Of a stretch of DNA of 44,287 nt, positions 37,852 to 44,287 are shown piece after piece; within the stretch, counting starts at the first letter, position 1, and the number at the start of each line of letters is the position of its first letter. The position numbers and the translations under genes are program-made. Source of the DNA: Desulfobulbus sp. (GTDB lineage Bacteria > Desulfobacterota > Desulfobulbia > Desulfobulbales > Desulfobulbaceae); contig DRKI01000127.1 in the NCBI GenBank assembly GCA_011051875.1, positions 1 to 44,287 on the forward strand. The letters run 5' to 3'. The notes under the pieces are model-generated. The model was not told the DNA's origin and searched no databases. It worked only from the letters and a program-made list of their open reading frames with translations.

Positions 37852-38512
37852 GGTACTGCTCCAGGTGCCGGGCGACCAGGGCGGCGGCCCTGCCGGCGGC
37901 ACCACAGGCCCGGTCGAGCTGCCAGCCGGACGGATCGCGATCTTCAACCAGGTTGCTTATACAGCGGATCTCGAGACAGGGCAGGGAAAATTCCCAACAG
38001 ACCCTGGCCACGGCCGCGCCCTCCATGTTCTCGCACAGCGCATGGTGGAGCCGGCCCAGCATGGCCCCGCGCGCCAGGGTCCCGGATGCGCAGTTGACCG
38101 TGACAAAGGCACCGCTCCTACAGGAGATGCCGTGTCCGGCGAGGATGCGCCGGCCGGCGGCCAGCAGGGTCGGAGCCAAGGTGAAGGCGGCAGGGGCCTC
38201 CAGGTGGGCGCTGAACTGTTCGATCTCCCCGTGCAGACAGATCCCGAAATCTCCCAGGACCTCGCTCTCGGCAAGACAAATATCCAGGAGATCCGCGGCC
38301 TGCTCCTGGCCGGGAAACCGGTAGGCGCCGGCCACACCGAAGTTGATCACGCCCCGGATTCTTTCCCGCTCTTTCTGCAGCCGGCGCATGAGGCGCAGGG
38401 TCGTCTCCATGGGGCCCACACCGGTCACCAGGAGCAGGTCTTCATCTCTCCCGGCGCAGTGGTTCCGGAAGGCATCCATCTCAAAGGTGGTGGCAGCGGT
38501 CAGCAGGTACAT
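37844..38512 (-). CDS. mqnB: Futalosine hydrolase
   Basis: A 222-residue nucleoside phosphorylase-like enzyme releasing hypoxanthine from futalosine. Motifs are the early TGVGPMETTLRL loop, GVINFGVAGAY, the purine-binding VNCASGT segment, and CENMEGAAVARVC, where the Met-Glu-Gly-Ala contacts ribose. EIRCISNLVEDRD holds the catalytic Asp. I chose the ATG at 38512 (MYLLTAATTFEM), which begins the first strand, although no good ribosome binding site precedes it; the frame to 38602 adds a tail unlike the family. It is the first gene of the mqnB-mqnD-mobBA overlapping operon and divergent from queA. Confidence 0.94.
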   Translation of the reverse strand: MYLLTAATTFEMDAFRNHCAGRDEDLLLVTGVGPMETTLRLMRRLQKERERIRGVINFGVAGAYRFPGQEQAADLLDICLAESEVLGDFGICLHGEIEQFSAHLEAPAAFTLAPTLLAAGRRILAGHGISCRSGAFVTVNCASGTLARGAMLGRLHHALCENMEGAAVARVCWEFSLPCLEIRCISNLVEDRDPSGWQLDRACGAAGRAAALVARHLEQYHD

Positions 38513-38715
38513 GGACGTTTTCGGCAGACAGAAAAAAACCGGGCGCAACAGGATGCCGGCGGCTCTCCCCTGCACGCCGGATGCGGGCAGGTGCGAAAAC
38601 ACCCGGCAGGTCCGCTCCCGGGGCTGGCCGGCAGATGCACTTCCGCGCTACTCTAAAATAGGTTATGCTGGTTTGCAACTGTTCACAGGAAATTCGCACC
38701 AGGCAACCCGGACCG

Positions 38716-39816
38716 ATGGACGACGACTTTCAACTCTCAGCATACGACTACGACCTGCCGCCGGAGCGCATCGCCCAGCAGCCGGCGGTCCGTCGCGACC
38801 AGTCCCGCCTCATGGTGCTCGATGTCGGCAGCGACGCCCTGCAGCACCGCCGTTTCAGTGAAATAACCGACCTGCTGCGGCCCGGTGATCTCCTGGTCGT
38901 CAACAACACCCGCGTCTTTCCGGCCCGGCTGCTGGGCAGGAAGGACACGGGCGGCCGCGTGGAGATGCTGCTTCTGCACTATCCCGGCGAGACCGCACCC
39001 TGTCCGGATAATGCCGACTGGCGGGAGAGCCGGGTCCTCACCCTGGTCAGGAGCTCCAAGCGTCCCCGTCCCGGGGCCAGGCTCCTGTTCGGCGACCGGC
39101 TGCAGGCCGTGGTCGAGGAGCTGTGCGAAGACGGCAAGGTCGGCGTCCGGCTTCGGTACCGGCCCGGGGAAGGAGAAGACCTGGAGACTTTACTGTCTCG
39201 GCACGGCCAGATGCCGCTGCCGCCCTATATCAGGAGACCGGAGGGCTGCACCGGGGAGGACCGGGATCGGTACCAGACCCGCTATGCCCGGGAGACCGGG
39301 TCCGTGGCCGCGCCCACGGCCGGACTCCATTTCAGTGACACCCTGCTGGAGCGGATCCGGCAACAGGGCATAGCCACGGCCAGCGTCACCCTGCACGTGG
39401 GATACGGGACATTTGCCCCGGTGCGGACAAAAGATATCCGGCAGCATGCCATCCACAGTGAATATGTGCATGTGGGCCGGGAGGCCGCGGACACGATCAA
39501 CCGGACCCGGGCAAGCGGTAACCGGGTGTGGGCCGTGGGCACAACCACGGTGCGGACCCTGGAGTTTGCCGCGGATGCAAACGGCCGGGTCCGGCCGGTC
39601 CGGGACTTCTGCGACATGTTCATCTATCCGGGCCACCGGTTCCGGGTGGTGGACAACCTGGTCACCAACTTCCACCTGCCGCGCTCCTCGCTGCTGTTTC
39701 TGGTCTCGGCCCTGGCCGGCCGGAACCGGATCCTGGCCAGCTACCAGGAGGCGATACGGCTTGGCTACCGGTTTTTCAGCTATGGCGACGCCATGGCCAT
39801 CATCACCAGGAAATGA
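38716..39816 (+). CDS. queA: S-adenosylmethionine:tRNA ribosyltransferase-isomerase
   Basis: A 366-residue enzyme that transfers and rearranges the ribosyl part of S-adenosylmethionine onto preQ1 in the tRNA wobble position to form epoxyqueuosine. Family motifs are YDLPPERIAQQPA at the start, LLVVNNTRVFPARL, MPLPPYIRRP, GSVAAPTAGLHF, TLHVGYGTFAPV, and near the end VTNFHLPRSSLLFLVSALAG. ATG 38716 directly precedes the conserved region; the frame to 38665 adds 17 unlikely residues. Length is usual for the family. No other queuosine gene is adjacent. Confidence 0.96.
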   Translation: MDDDFQLSAYDYDLPPERIAQQPAVRRDQSRLMVLDVGSDALQHRRFSEITDLLRPGDLLVVNNTRVFPARLLGRKDTGGRVEMLLLHYPGETAPCPDNADWRESRVLTLVRSSKRPRPGARLLFGDRLQAVVEELCEDGKVGVRLRYRPGEGEDLETLLSRHGQMPLPPYIRRPEGCTGEDRDRYQTRYARETGSVAAPTAGLHFSDTLLERIRQQGIATASVTLHVGYGTFAPVRTKDIRQHAIHSEYVHVGREAADTINRTRASGNRVWAVGTTTVRTLEFAADANGRVRPVRDFCDMFIYPGHRFRVVDNLVTNFHLPRSSLLFLVSALAGRNRILASYQEAIRLGYRFFSYGDAMAIITRK

Positions 39817-39882
39817 TCCCTGTCATCTTCTGTTTTCCCCTGCGCACAATGCCGGTGTACGTTGTCCCGGGCACCCCGTCCC

Positions 39883-40005
39883 TGCATGGTAGCGCCGGCC
39901 CGCATCATAGAGGGCCTACCAACCGGCGCGCCTGTACGGATTCGGGGGACACCGGTACCAACGGACAGTTTTTGAGGATGCGAAAACGGGGTGTTATGAA
40001 TCCTG
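39883..40005 (+). repeat. Structured dispersed repeat (family 2, copy B)
   Basis: It aligns with copy A from TGCATGGTAGCGCCGG to ATCCTG. The left hairpin is GGCCC/GGGCC around CATCATAGA. ACCGGCGCGCCTGTACGGATTC and CACCGGTACCAAC follow, then TTTTTGAGGATGCGAAAAC...GTTATGAATCCTG with the AGGAT/ATCCT pairing intact. The similarity to A extends about 14 bp further left (CACTCCCC versus CACCCCGT). Confidence 0.75.
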
Positions 40006-40019
40006 TGCCCCGTTGCAAT

Positions 40020-40070
40020 CCAAATTGGGCGATTTTCACTGGCCAACGGGTGCAACCCTCAATGTACAGG
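40020..40070 (-). repeat. Palindromic dispersed repeat, diverged copy (family 1, copy 5)
   Basis: It aligns with copy 3. CCAAATTGGGCGATTTTCA is the left end here, ACGGGTGCAACC the inner part and CTCAATGTACAGG the right end. Inverted symmetry of the ends is only partly kept, so this is the most degenerate full-length copy. Confidence 0.6.
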
Positions 40071-40071
40071 A

Positions 40072-40099
40072 CAAAAAAAAACCGGCACGAGGCCGGTTT
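40072..40099 (-). terminator. Intrinsic terminator of the fmdB-like gene
   Basis: The stem AAACCGGC (40079-40086) pairs with GCCGGTTT (40092-40099) around a 5-nt loop. On the minus strand it runs into a tract of nine T residues (40081-40073). Confidence 0.8.
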
Positions 40100-40211
40100 G
40101 CTACAGATCTGACAAGGGCCTGCCTTCCTGGATACCGGAATGGCTCAATACCGTCATCTGCCACCGCCCGGCCGCAACCGCACCAGGGGCCGGATCCGGC
40201 GACCCGCGAAC

Positions 40212-40514
40212 TCAGGCAGAGGCCGGACACTGTTTGCAGGTTCCGTTCCCACCCTGACACGGAGGTGTCGACGTGGACTCCTTCTTGGCAGAACCATTGT
40301 CCTTCTTGGCCTTGCCATTACCATTGCCGTTTGACGGGCCGCTGTAGCCGTCGGCATACCAGCCGCCGCCCTTGAGATGAAACGAACTCCTGGAGATCAG
40401 CTTTTTTACCTTGCCGCCACACTCGGGGCATTCGTCAAGGGGATCGTCTGTAATCCTCTGCTGCACCTCAAAGACCTTTTCGCATTCTACACATTCATAC
40501 TCGTAGACCGGCAT
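40212..40514 (-). CDS. FmdB-family zinc-ribbon protein
   Basis: A 100-residue protein. Residues 1-45 are the FmdB zinc ribbon: MPVYEYECVECEKVFEV with the first C-x2-C and DECPECGGKVKKL with the second. The middle is the usual SSFHLKGGGWYADGY. The tail from residue 58 is a low-complexity Gly/Asn/Lys-rich linker followed by a second Cys group (PPCQGGNGTCKQCPAS). The FmdB name comes from formamidase clusters, but the biochemical role is unclear; a regulatory or ribosome-associated role is possible. GAGG upstream supports the ATG at 40514. A 110-bp gap separates its stop from the terminator. Confidence 0.9.
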   Translation of the reverse strand: MPVYEYECVECEKVFEVQQRITDDPLDECPECGGKVKKLISRSSFHLKGGGWYADGYSGPSNGNGNGKAKKDNGSAKKESTSTPPCQGGNGTCKQCPASA

Positions 40515-40881
40515 AACAGCACCTCTTCAACCAACATGGTTGCCCCTTCACGGCGCAGCCATGACCAGATTTATGATGGACCAGCAAAAGGTCCGTCGAT
40601 TAACATTTCGTTGATTTATCGTTGATCTTCCACCACCGCCCCTTGCATCGCCGAGGCTGACATATTATTTCCAGGTGGGATATCAACGGGATAAAGCCCA
40701 TACCATGTTTCTCGTGAACACCATAAACAGAGCGACATGTCCGATCTCCGGGCCCATCCCCTGCCGCCAGGAGACGAATATTGCCCGCCCAGTCATGGCC
40801 GGGGATCACCTTTGCAACAGGTCCAAATTCCAACTGTTGACCTGCGCTTACCTTCGTTTTTCCCACCGGATGACTGTCGGA

Positions 40882-40920
40882 CCGGGAAAATCAACCGCTT
40901 TTTTTTGATCCTGGTTTTTA
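40882..40920 (+). terminator. Terminator-like hairpin without an assigned gene
   Basis: CCGGG plus ATCAA (40882-40894, with a three-A bulge) pairs with TTGAT plus CCTGG (40905-40914), and TTTTTA follows. It would end a plus-strand transcript coming from 40515-40880, where no gene is recognised. Confidence 0.4.
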
Positions 40921-41124
40921 TGGCATCATCATGTACCTGATAACATACCGAAAAAGCATACGCTCCGGGAACGGACACCGGGAAACCGGAAAATCACCAT
41001 AAAAAACAATAAATTATACATATATGCGTTATTGTTGCCACCTACAATAATACCGCCTCCGGCCGCTGTCAACCGAAGACGCCGGAGAAGACCCGGCTCA
41101 GACAGCTCATCGCAATACCGCAAA

Positions 41125-41242
41125 CGGTCACCCGCGCCGGCCCGCATAACGGACCTGTAGCGAACCGGCCCACCTGCACAGATCCGGGGGCACCTGGGCT
41201 GATCTACCGCTTTGAGAACGCGAAAACAACAACTTATTGACC
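41125..41242 (+). repeat. Structured dispersed repeat (family 2, copy C)
   Basis: It aligns with copies A and B from GCGCCGGCCCGCAT through GAACCGGCCCACCTGCACAGATCC and GGGGGCACC to TTTGAGAACGCGAAAACAACAACTTATTGACC. The AGGAT/ATCCT pairing at the right end is lost, so this copy is the most diverged. Confidence 0.65.
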
Positions 41243-41284
41243 GGTTGACCAGTTACGACCGGACAAAGAAGGGGGCTGGTGAAC

Positions 41285-41342
41285 ATGTACCGTCGAACCG
41301 TGGCCGCCATGCAGAACCACGGCACCCGTCTTACCGGTACAT
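41285..41342. ncRNA. Nested hairpin, possible structured RNA or protein-binding site
   Basis: An 8-bp outer arm (ATGTACCG at 41285-41292 with CGGTACAT at 41335-41342) encloses a 6-bp inner stem (CCGTGG at 41298-41303 with CCACGG at 41317-41322). The inner loop is 13 nt. It lies 42 bp after repeat copy C in gene-free DNA and has no T-run, so it is not a simple terminator. Confidence 0.4.
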
Positions 41343-41539
41343 CAGGATTCCGGACATGAATTTTATTTACTGATTAAAGAGTTGCACAATCTGGTGAACA
41401 ACAGAGCGATCTCAACCTGAACCGACAAGATATTCTGAATATCGTGAAAACTGATGGGGGTCATCGCCAGACGAGAGGAACGGCTCCAGAACGACGAGAA
41501 AAGTAATGAAAATTTTTCTGGCAATCTTCAATAAAAAAT

Positions 41540-41568
41540 TTGCATTGCGTTTCCAGGTACTCTATAGT
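41540..41568 (+). promoter_or_regulatory. Sigma-70 promoter candidate for the MucR-like gene
   Basis: TTGCAT (41540-41545), a 17-bp spacer and TATAGT (41563-41568), preceded by an A/T-rich segment. Start near 41575 gives an unusually long leader of about 265 nt before the ATG at 41842. Confidence 0.6.
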
Positions 41569-41841
41569 TGCTTCAGTTCATATCGATGCTGTCGCTTCAA
41601 GGAAACTGTTCTTCTCTGACAGGAAGCAGGATCCTCCCGATGTCAGCGTAATATATGGCTGCTGGAAACCATTTATCATTAATTCTGATGAAACACTTTC
41701 TTTTACCTGAAACCAGAGCAGAAAAAAGATACCGTCCAGGCCATGAGCCATGCCGATACCCCGGTGGGAATCGGCCTGCAGCAGCAGAGTAAGACCAATC
41801 AAATATGTTCTTTTTCTACATTACAGACAGGAGAAACAAAA

Positions 41842-42276
41842 ATGACAAAATCCCTAGTTGAGATGACAGCCGAGATCATCCAGTCACAGATCAGCACCAG
41901 AGAGATGTCCACCGACGAGATCAAGGCCGCTCTCCATGACACCTTTCAGACCCTCAAGGCCCTGCAGGAGAATGAACTCTCCGGTCAGGTCGGGGAAGGT
42001 GGCGAGAAGAAGCCCTTCATGGATCCCAAGCGCTCCATCCAGAAAAACAAGGTGGTCTGCCTCGAATGCGGTCAGGAATTCAAGATGCTCTCGCCCAAGC
42101 ACCTCAAGTCCCACGACCTGACCCCCAAGGAGTACCGGAAAAAATATGGTTTTTCGGCCCGGCAGCCGCTGTGTGCCAAGTCCCTGTCCGAACGGCGTTC
42201 CAAGTCCGGCAAGGAACGCGGCCTGCCGGAAAACCTCCGCAAGGCCATTGCCGCCCGGTCCAAAAAGAAGAAATAA
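41842..42276 (+). CDS. MucR/Ros-family zinc-finger transcriptional regulator
   Basis: A 144-residue DNA-binding regulator. The N-terminal half is helical (VEMTAEIIQSQI...DEIKAALHDTFQTLKAL), as in MucR proteins where it drives oligomerisation. The central zinc finger begins VCLECGQEFKMLSPKHLKSH (C-x2-C and a His near the end). LTPKEYRKKYGF and LCAKSLSERRSKSGKE, a conserved Ros/MucR block, follow, and the tail is Lys-rich. MucR proteins silence AT-rich or exopolysaccharide and virulence genes in alphaproteobacteria. Here an AT-rich leader precedes its own gene, so autoregulation is plausible. AGGAG eight bases upstream sets the ATG; the frame to 41743 adds unlikely residues. Confidence 0.9.
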   Translation: MTKSLVEMTAEIIQSQISTREMSTDEIKAALHDTFQTLKALQENELSGQVGEGGEKKPFMDPKRSIQKNKVVCLECGQEFKMLSPKHLKSHDLTPKEYRKKYGFSARQPLCAKSLSERRSKSGKERGLPENLRKAIAARSKKKK

Positions 42277-42505
42277 CGCGACTCTCCACCGTTAACAGCA
42301 CTGCCCATCCAATGGCAACAGCCCTGGCGGGATGCCCGGTCCCCAGGCCCGGGGTATCCCGCCGCTTTGCGCCTTCCCGGTCCGGCCCGGGCCTGGGATG
42401 AGCGTCCCGCCGAATTTCTCCGGCCACCGGGCGGCATTCCTGATCATCTTCTGCGGTTGCAAACAAGCAATCGACCAGGTAGTTTTCCTGTGAAGAGTTC
42501 CGGAA

Positions 42506-42530
42506 GCCCGGCCCTGACGGGCGGCCTTTT
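42506..42530 (+). terminator. Terminator-like hairpin before murI
   Basis: GCCCG (42506-42510) pairs with CGGGC (42518-42522) and is followed by GGCCTTTTATT. It lies 230 bp past the MucR-like stop and 20 bp before murI, so it could end the former transcript or attenuate the latter. Confidence 0.45.
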
Positions 42531-42550
42531 ATTGGTATTTCCCTGAACAA

Positions 42551-43339
42551 ATGATAGGAATTTTCGATTCCGGCGTCGGCGGCATGACCGTTGCCAGGGC
42601 CGTGGAACAGCTCTGCCCGGGCTTTCCCCTGGTCTACTTCGGCGATATCGCCAGGACGCCATACGGCTCCAAGAGCCCCGAGACCATCATCCGTTATTCG
42701 CTGCGCAACGCGGACTTTCTCCTGGCCCAGGGCTGCGAGCTGATCATCATTGCCTGCAACTCGGCCTCGAGCACAGCGGCCGACACGCTGCGCGGCCAGT
42801 ACCGGGTGCCGGTCCTGGACGTGATAGAACCAGCGACCGCCAGGGCGGTGCAGGTGAGCAAAAACGGCAGGATAGGAGTCATCGGCACCCGGGCGACGGT
42901 GAAAAGCGGTGTATATGAAAAACGGATCCTGGCCATGGCACCGGAAAGCCGTGTCTTCAGCCAGCCATGCCCCCTGCTCGTGCCGCTGGTGGAGGAAGGA
43001 TGGCTCAACCGGCGAGAAACCAAGATGATCCTGCGCAAATACCTGCATCCGTTGCGGACCAGGCAGATCGACACGCTGGTGCTGGGCTGCACCCACTATC
43101 CCCTGCTCTCCCCTCTGATCGGGCCGAGAATCGGACGCCGGGTGAGCATGATCGACTCCTCCATCGAGGTGGCCCGTTCCCTGAACGATTATCTCAGCCG
43201 CCATCCCGACCTGCGTGCGCGCCTGTACAGGCCCGGGGCAGAGAGCCGTTTCTTTGTCTCCGACTCCACCGAGGCCGTGCAGAAGCTGGCACATACCATA
43301 TTCGGCCGGGCCATAACCCTGGAAAAAAACGATGTCTGA
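42551..43339 (+). CDS. murI: Glutamate racemase
   Basis: A 262-residue cofactor-independent racemase supplying D-glutamate for peptidoglycan. Both catalytic cysteines are visible, Cys in IIACNSASS and Cys in LGCTHYPLL. The opening IFDSGVGGMTVAR and YFGDIARTPYGSKS substrate loops are also clear. ATG 42551 begins directly at the first strand; the upstream sequence has only a weak ribosome binding site. It overlaps lolA by eight bases, so the pair is co-translated. Confidence 0.96.
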   Translation: MIGIFDSGVGGMTVARAVEQLCPGFPLVYFGDIARTPYGSKSPETIIRYSLRNADFLLAQGCELIIIACNSASSTAADTLRGQYRVPVLDVIEPATARAVQVSKNGRIGVIGTRATVKSGVYEKRILAMAPESRVFSQPCPLLVPLVEEGWLNRRETKMILRKYLHPLRTRQIDTLVLGCTHYPLLSPLIGPRIGRRVSMIDSSIEVARSLNDYLSRHPDLRARLYRPGAESRFFVSDSTEAVQKLAHTIFGRAITLEKNDV

Positions 43340-44135
43340 TACCAAGCACCTCCCGAAAAAGCAATATCCTCTCTGCAACTCCGGAGAAAAAAAACCGATC
43401 CCGATCGCCCGCGCGGCCATGACGGCCCTGCTGCTTGTCCTGCTTATCGCCTTCCCGGTCTTGTCCGCAGCGGCCGCAGCGCCGGTGGACAGCAGTACCC
43501 CGAAACAACTGGTGACCATGCTCCAGGACAAGTACCGCCTGGTCACCAGCCTGCAATTCGATTTCAGCCAGGTGACGCGCAGCGGCGGCCGGGAGCGGCA
43601 GGGCCGCGGATATGCCGTTTTCCTGCGCCCGAAACAAACCGGCAGCAGCCAGGACGACGACCTGCCGGCTGCCGTGATACGCTGGAACTACACCGTCCCC
43701 GAGCGGCAGGTGATCCTCAACGACGGCAAGGAACTCTCGATCTACAACGTCAGGGAACGACAGCTCATCATCACCCCTGCCAGGCAACTGAACGCCGACA
43801 TCACATACGCCTTTTTCGCCGGCACCAGGAACATCCTCGACGACTTCAAGGCCGCAGCACCCGATCCACGATTTGCCTTCTCCCTGGCCGACAGCCCCCT
43901 GCGTGCCGTCCGTCTCCTCCCCAGGACGCCGGATGCCCAGGTGAAGACCGTCCAGCTCTGGGTGGACGACGACCTGCTCATCCACCGCCTGGTCATTGAG
44001 GATTATTTCGATTCCATCACCGAGCTGACCTTCACCGATATCCGTCTCAACAGTGTGGATATCAATGATCCCGAACAGGTCCGGCGTATTGTCAACCTGC
44101 AACTGCAGCCAGGCACCGAGATTATCACCCGATGA
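43332..44135 (+). CDS. lolA: Outer-membrane lipoprotein carrier protein LolA
   Basis: A 267-residue periplasmic chaperone that takes lipoproteins from the LolCDE complex to the outer membrane. A charged lead of about 25 residues and a hydrophobic stretch (MTALLLVLLIAFPVLSAAAAA) form the export signal. The mature part shows the LolA pattern: LVTSLQFDFSQVTRSGG, then RWNYTVPERQVILNDGKELSIYNVRERQLII, and the C-terminal strands VKTVQLWVDDDLLIHRLVIED and TELTFTDIRLN. The usual early Q-x-F segment is recognisable. The N-terminal extension is longer than common, and an internal ATG at 43420 could be the true start of the signal peptide. Confidence 0.88.
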   Translation: MSDTKHLPKKQYPLCNSGEKKPIPIARAAMTALLLVLLIAFPVLSAAAAAPVDSSTPKQLVTMLQDKYRLVTSLQFDFSQVTRSGGRERQGRGYAVFLRPKQTGSSQDDDLPAAVIRWNYTVPERQVILNDGKELSIYNVRERQLIITPARQLNADITYAFFAGTRNILDDFKAAAPDPRFAFSLADSPLRAVRLLPRTPDAQVKTVQLWVDDDLLIHRLVIEDYFDSITELTFTDIRLNSVDINDPEQVRRIVNLQLQPGTEIITR

Positions 44136-44184
44136 ACGAGAACAACGGATCGGCCGCACCGCCGCAACCCGGAGCGGGAGTACC

Positions 44185-44287
44185 ATGCACGTAACCCTTG
44201 TCTCCATGCCCTGGGCGATCTTCAATCGTCCATCCATCCAGCTCGGCACGCTGAAAGGCTATCTCTGTTCCCGGCCGGACAGGATCA
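44185..44287 (+). CDS. Probable B12-binding radical SAM protein, N-terminus only
   Basis: Only 34 codons are in the window. They begin MHVTLVSMPWAIFNRPSIQL and continue with a G-T-L-K-G-Y-L helix, the typical opening of cobalamin-binding domains in radical SAM methyltransferases, including those that modify ribosomal peptides. GGAG seven bases upstream supports ATG 44185. An overlapping ATG at 44132 gives a 20-codon frame that ends at once. The assignment rests on the first strand-helix pair alone. Confidence 0.6.
   Translation, partial: MHVTLVSMPWAIFNRPSIQLGTLKGYLCSRPDRI

Larger units (their letters stand above)
39817..40071. other. Gene-free region after queA, mostly repeats
   Basis: Between the convergent queA and fmdB-like genes lie structured repeat copy B (39883-40005), palindromic repeat copy 5 (40020-40070) and then the fmdB terminator. 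The two repeat families are only 14 bp apart here. No other gene is visible. Confidence 0.6.
40515..41841. other. Long non-coding region (1.3 kb) before the MucR-like gene
   Basis: Base composition falls well below that of the flanks, especially in 40880-41060 and 41340-41720. Contents seen: a terminator-like hairpin (40882-40920), a 7-bp inverted repeat TTATTGT/ACAATAA around 41033-41054, structured repeat copy C (41125-41242), a nested hairpin (41285-41342) and a sigma-70 promoter (41540-41568). Short ORFs such as 40600-40866 (-) show no family resemblance. It may encode small RNAs or be the remnant of lost genes. Confidence 0.5.

Noticed and set aside
40600-40866. An 88-codon minus-strand ORF in the long gene-free region
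   Set aside because: It has a GTG-type start with no ribosome binding site and no family resemblance, and the region has several non-coding features. A decayed gene cannot be excluded.
42104-43546. A 480-codon minus-strand ORF opposite murI
   Set aside because: It is an antisense shadow of murI and its flanks, caused by high GC; the plus-strand gene is certain.

Overview
The window is GC-rich, gene-dense bacterial chromosome. Its gene content suggests a strictly anaerobic deltaproteobacterium of the Desulfobulbales type (sulfate reducer or relative). This is an inference from futalosine-route menaquinone genes, a multiheme cytochrome c, a MobB-MobA fusion, a Mn-dependent pyrophosphatase, a CooC-type ATPase and a probable selenoprotein. 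No rRNA, tRNA, CRISPR array, transposase or phage gene was seen.

Layout. 1-952 (-): 3'-truncated succinate-semialdehyde-type aldehyde dehydrogenase. 1.5-3.6 kb: PilZ protein converging on a receiver-like/GAF/adenylate cyclase. 3.7-6.7 kb (+): rarA overlapped by a secreted tetraheme cytochrome/5'-nucleotidase-like gene with an in-frame TGA. 6.9-11 kb: Mn-pyrophosphatase, an unknown membrane-anchored protein, a Bax-inhibitor-1 protein and a CooC-like ATPase. 11.0-17.6 kb (-): a tight exopolysaccharide operon of five glycosyltransferases and one polyprenyl-phosphate sugar transferase. 18-25.5 kb: ZraP-like metal-stress protein behind a sigma-54 promoter, small secreted proteins, an M14 carboxypeptidase with an overlapping partner, and a two-gene ABC exporter. 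25.5-32.4 kb (-): DUF1566 protein, polytopic membrane protein, aspartate/glutamate leucyltransferase, glutamate dehydrogenase and a receiver-fused PEP-synthase-like protein. 32.9-39.8 kb: SNF2 helicase, an overlapping mqnB-mqnD-mobBA operon, then queA. 40.2-44.3 kb: FmdB zinc ribbon, a 1.3 kb non-coding region, a MucR/Ros-type regulator, murI, lolA and the start of a probable B12-binding radical SAM gene.

The most notable signal is the TGA at 5211-5213. It replaces the last Cys of a Pro-Cys-Gly-Cys motif. The reading frame continues without another stop for 484 codons, through four CxxCH heme sites. An RNA hairpin with a GGUCU loop starts 18 nt after the TGA, the spacing of the Escherichia coli fdhF SECIS. 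I read this as a Sec-containing periplasmic cytochrome that ordinary gene callers would split in two.

Two families of dispersed non-coding repeats also occur. One is a short palindromic element with CCTGAATTGAGCG ends (five copies, one of them half). The other is a structured element of about 120 bp (three copies, all in the same orientation). A long gene-free stretch before the MucR-like gene holds one copy of the larger repeat, a strong nested hairpin and a good sigma-70 promoter.
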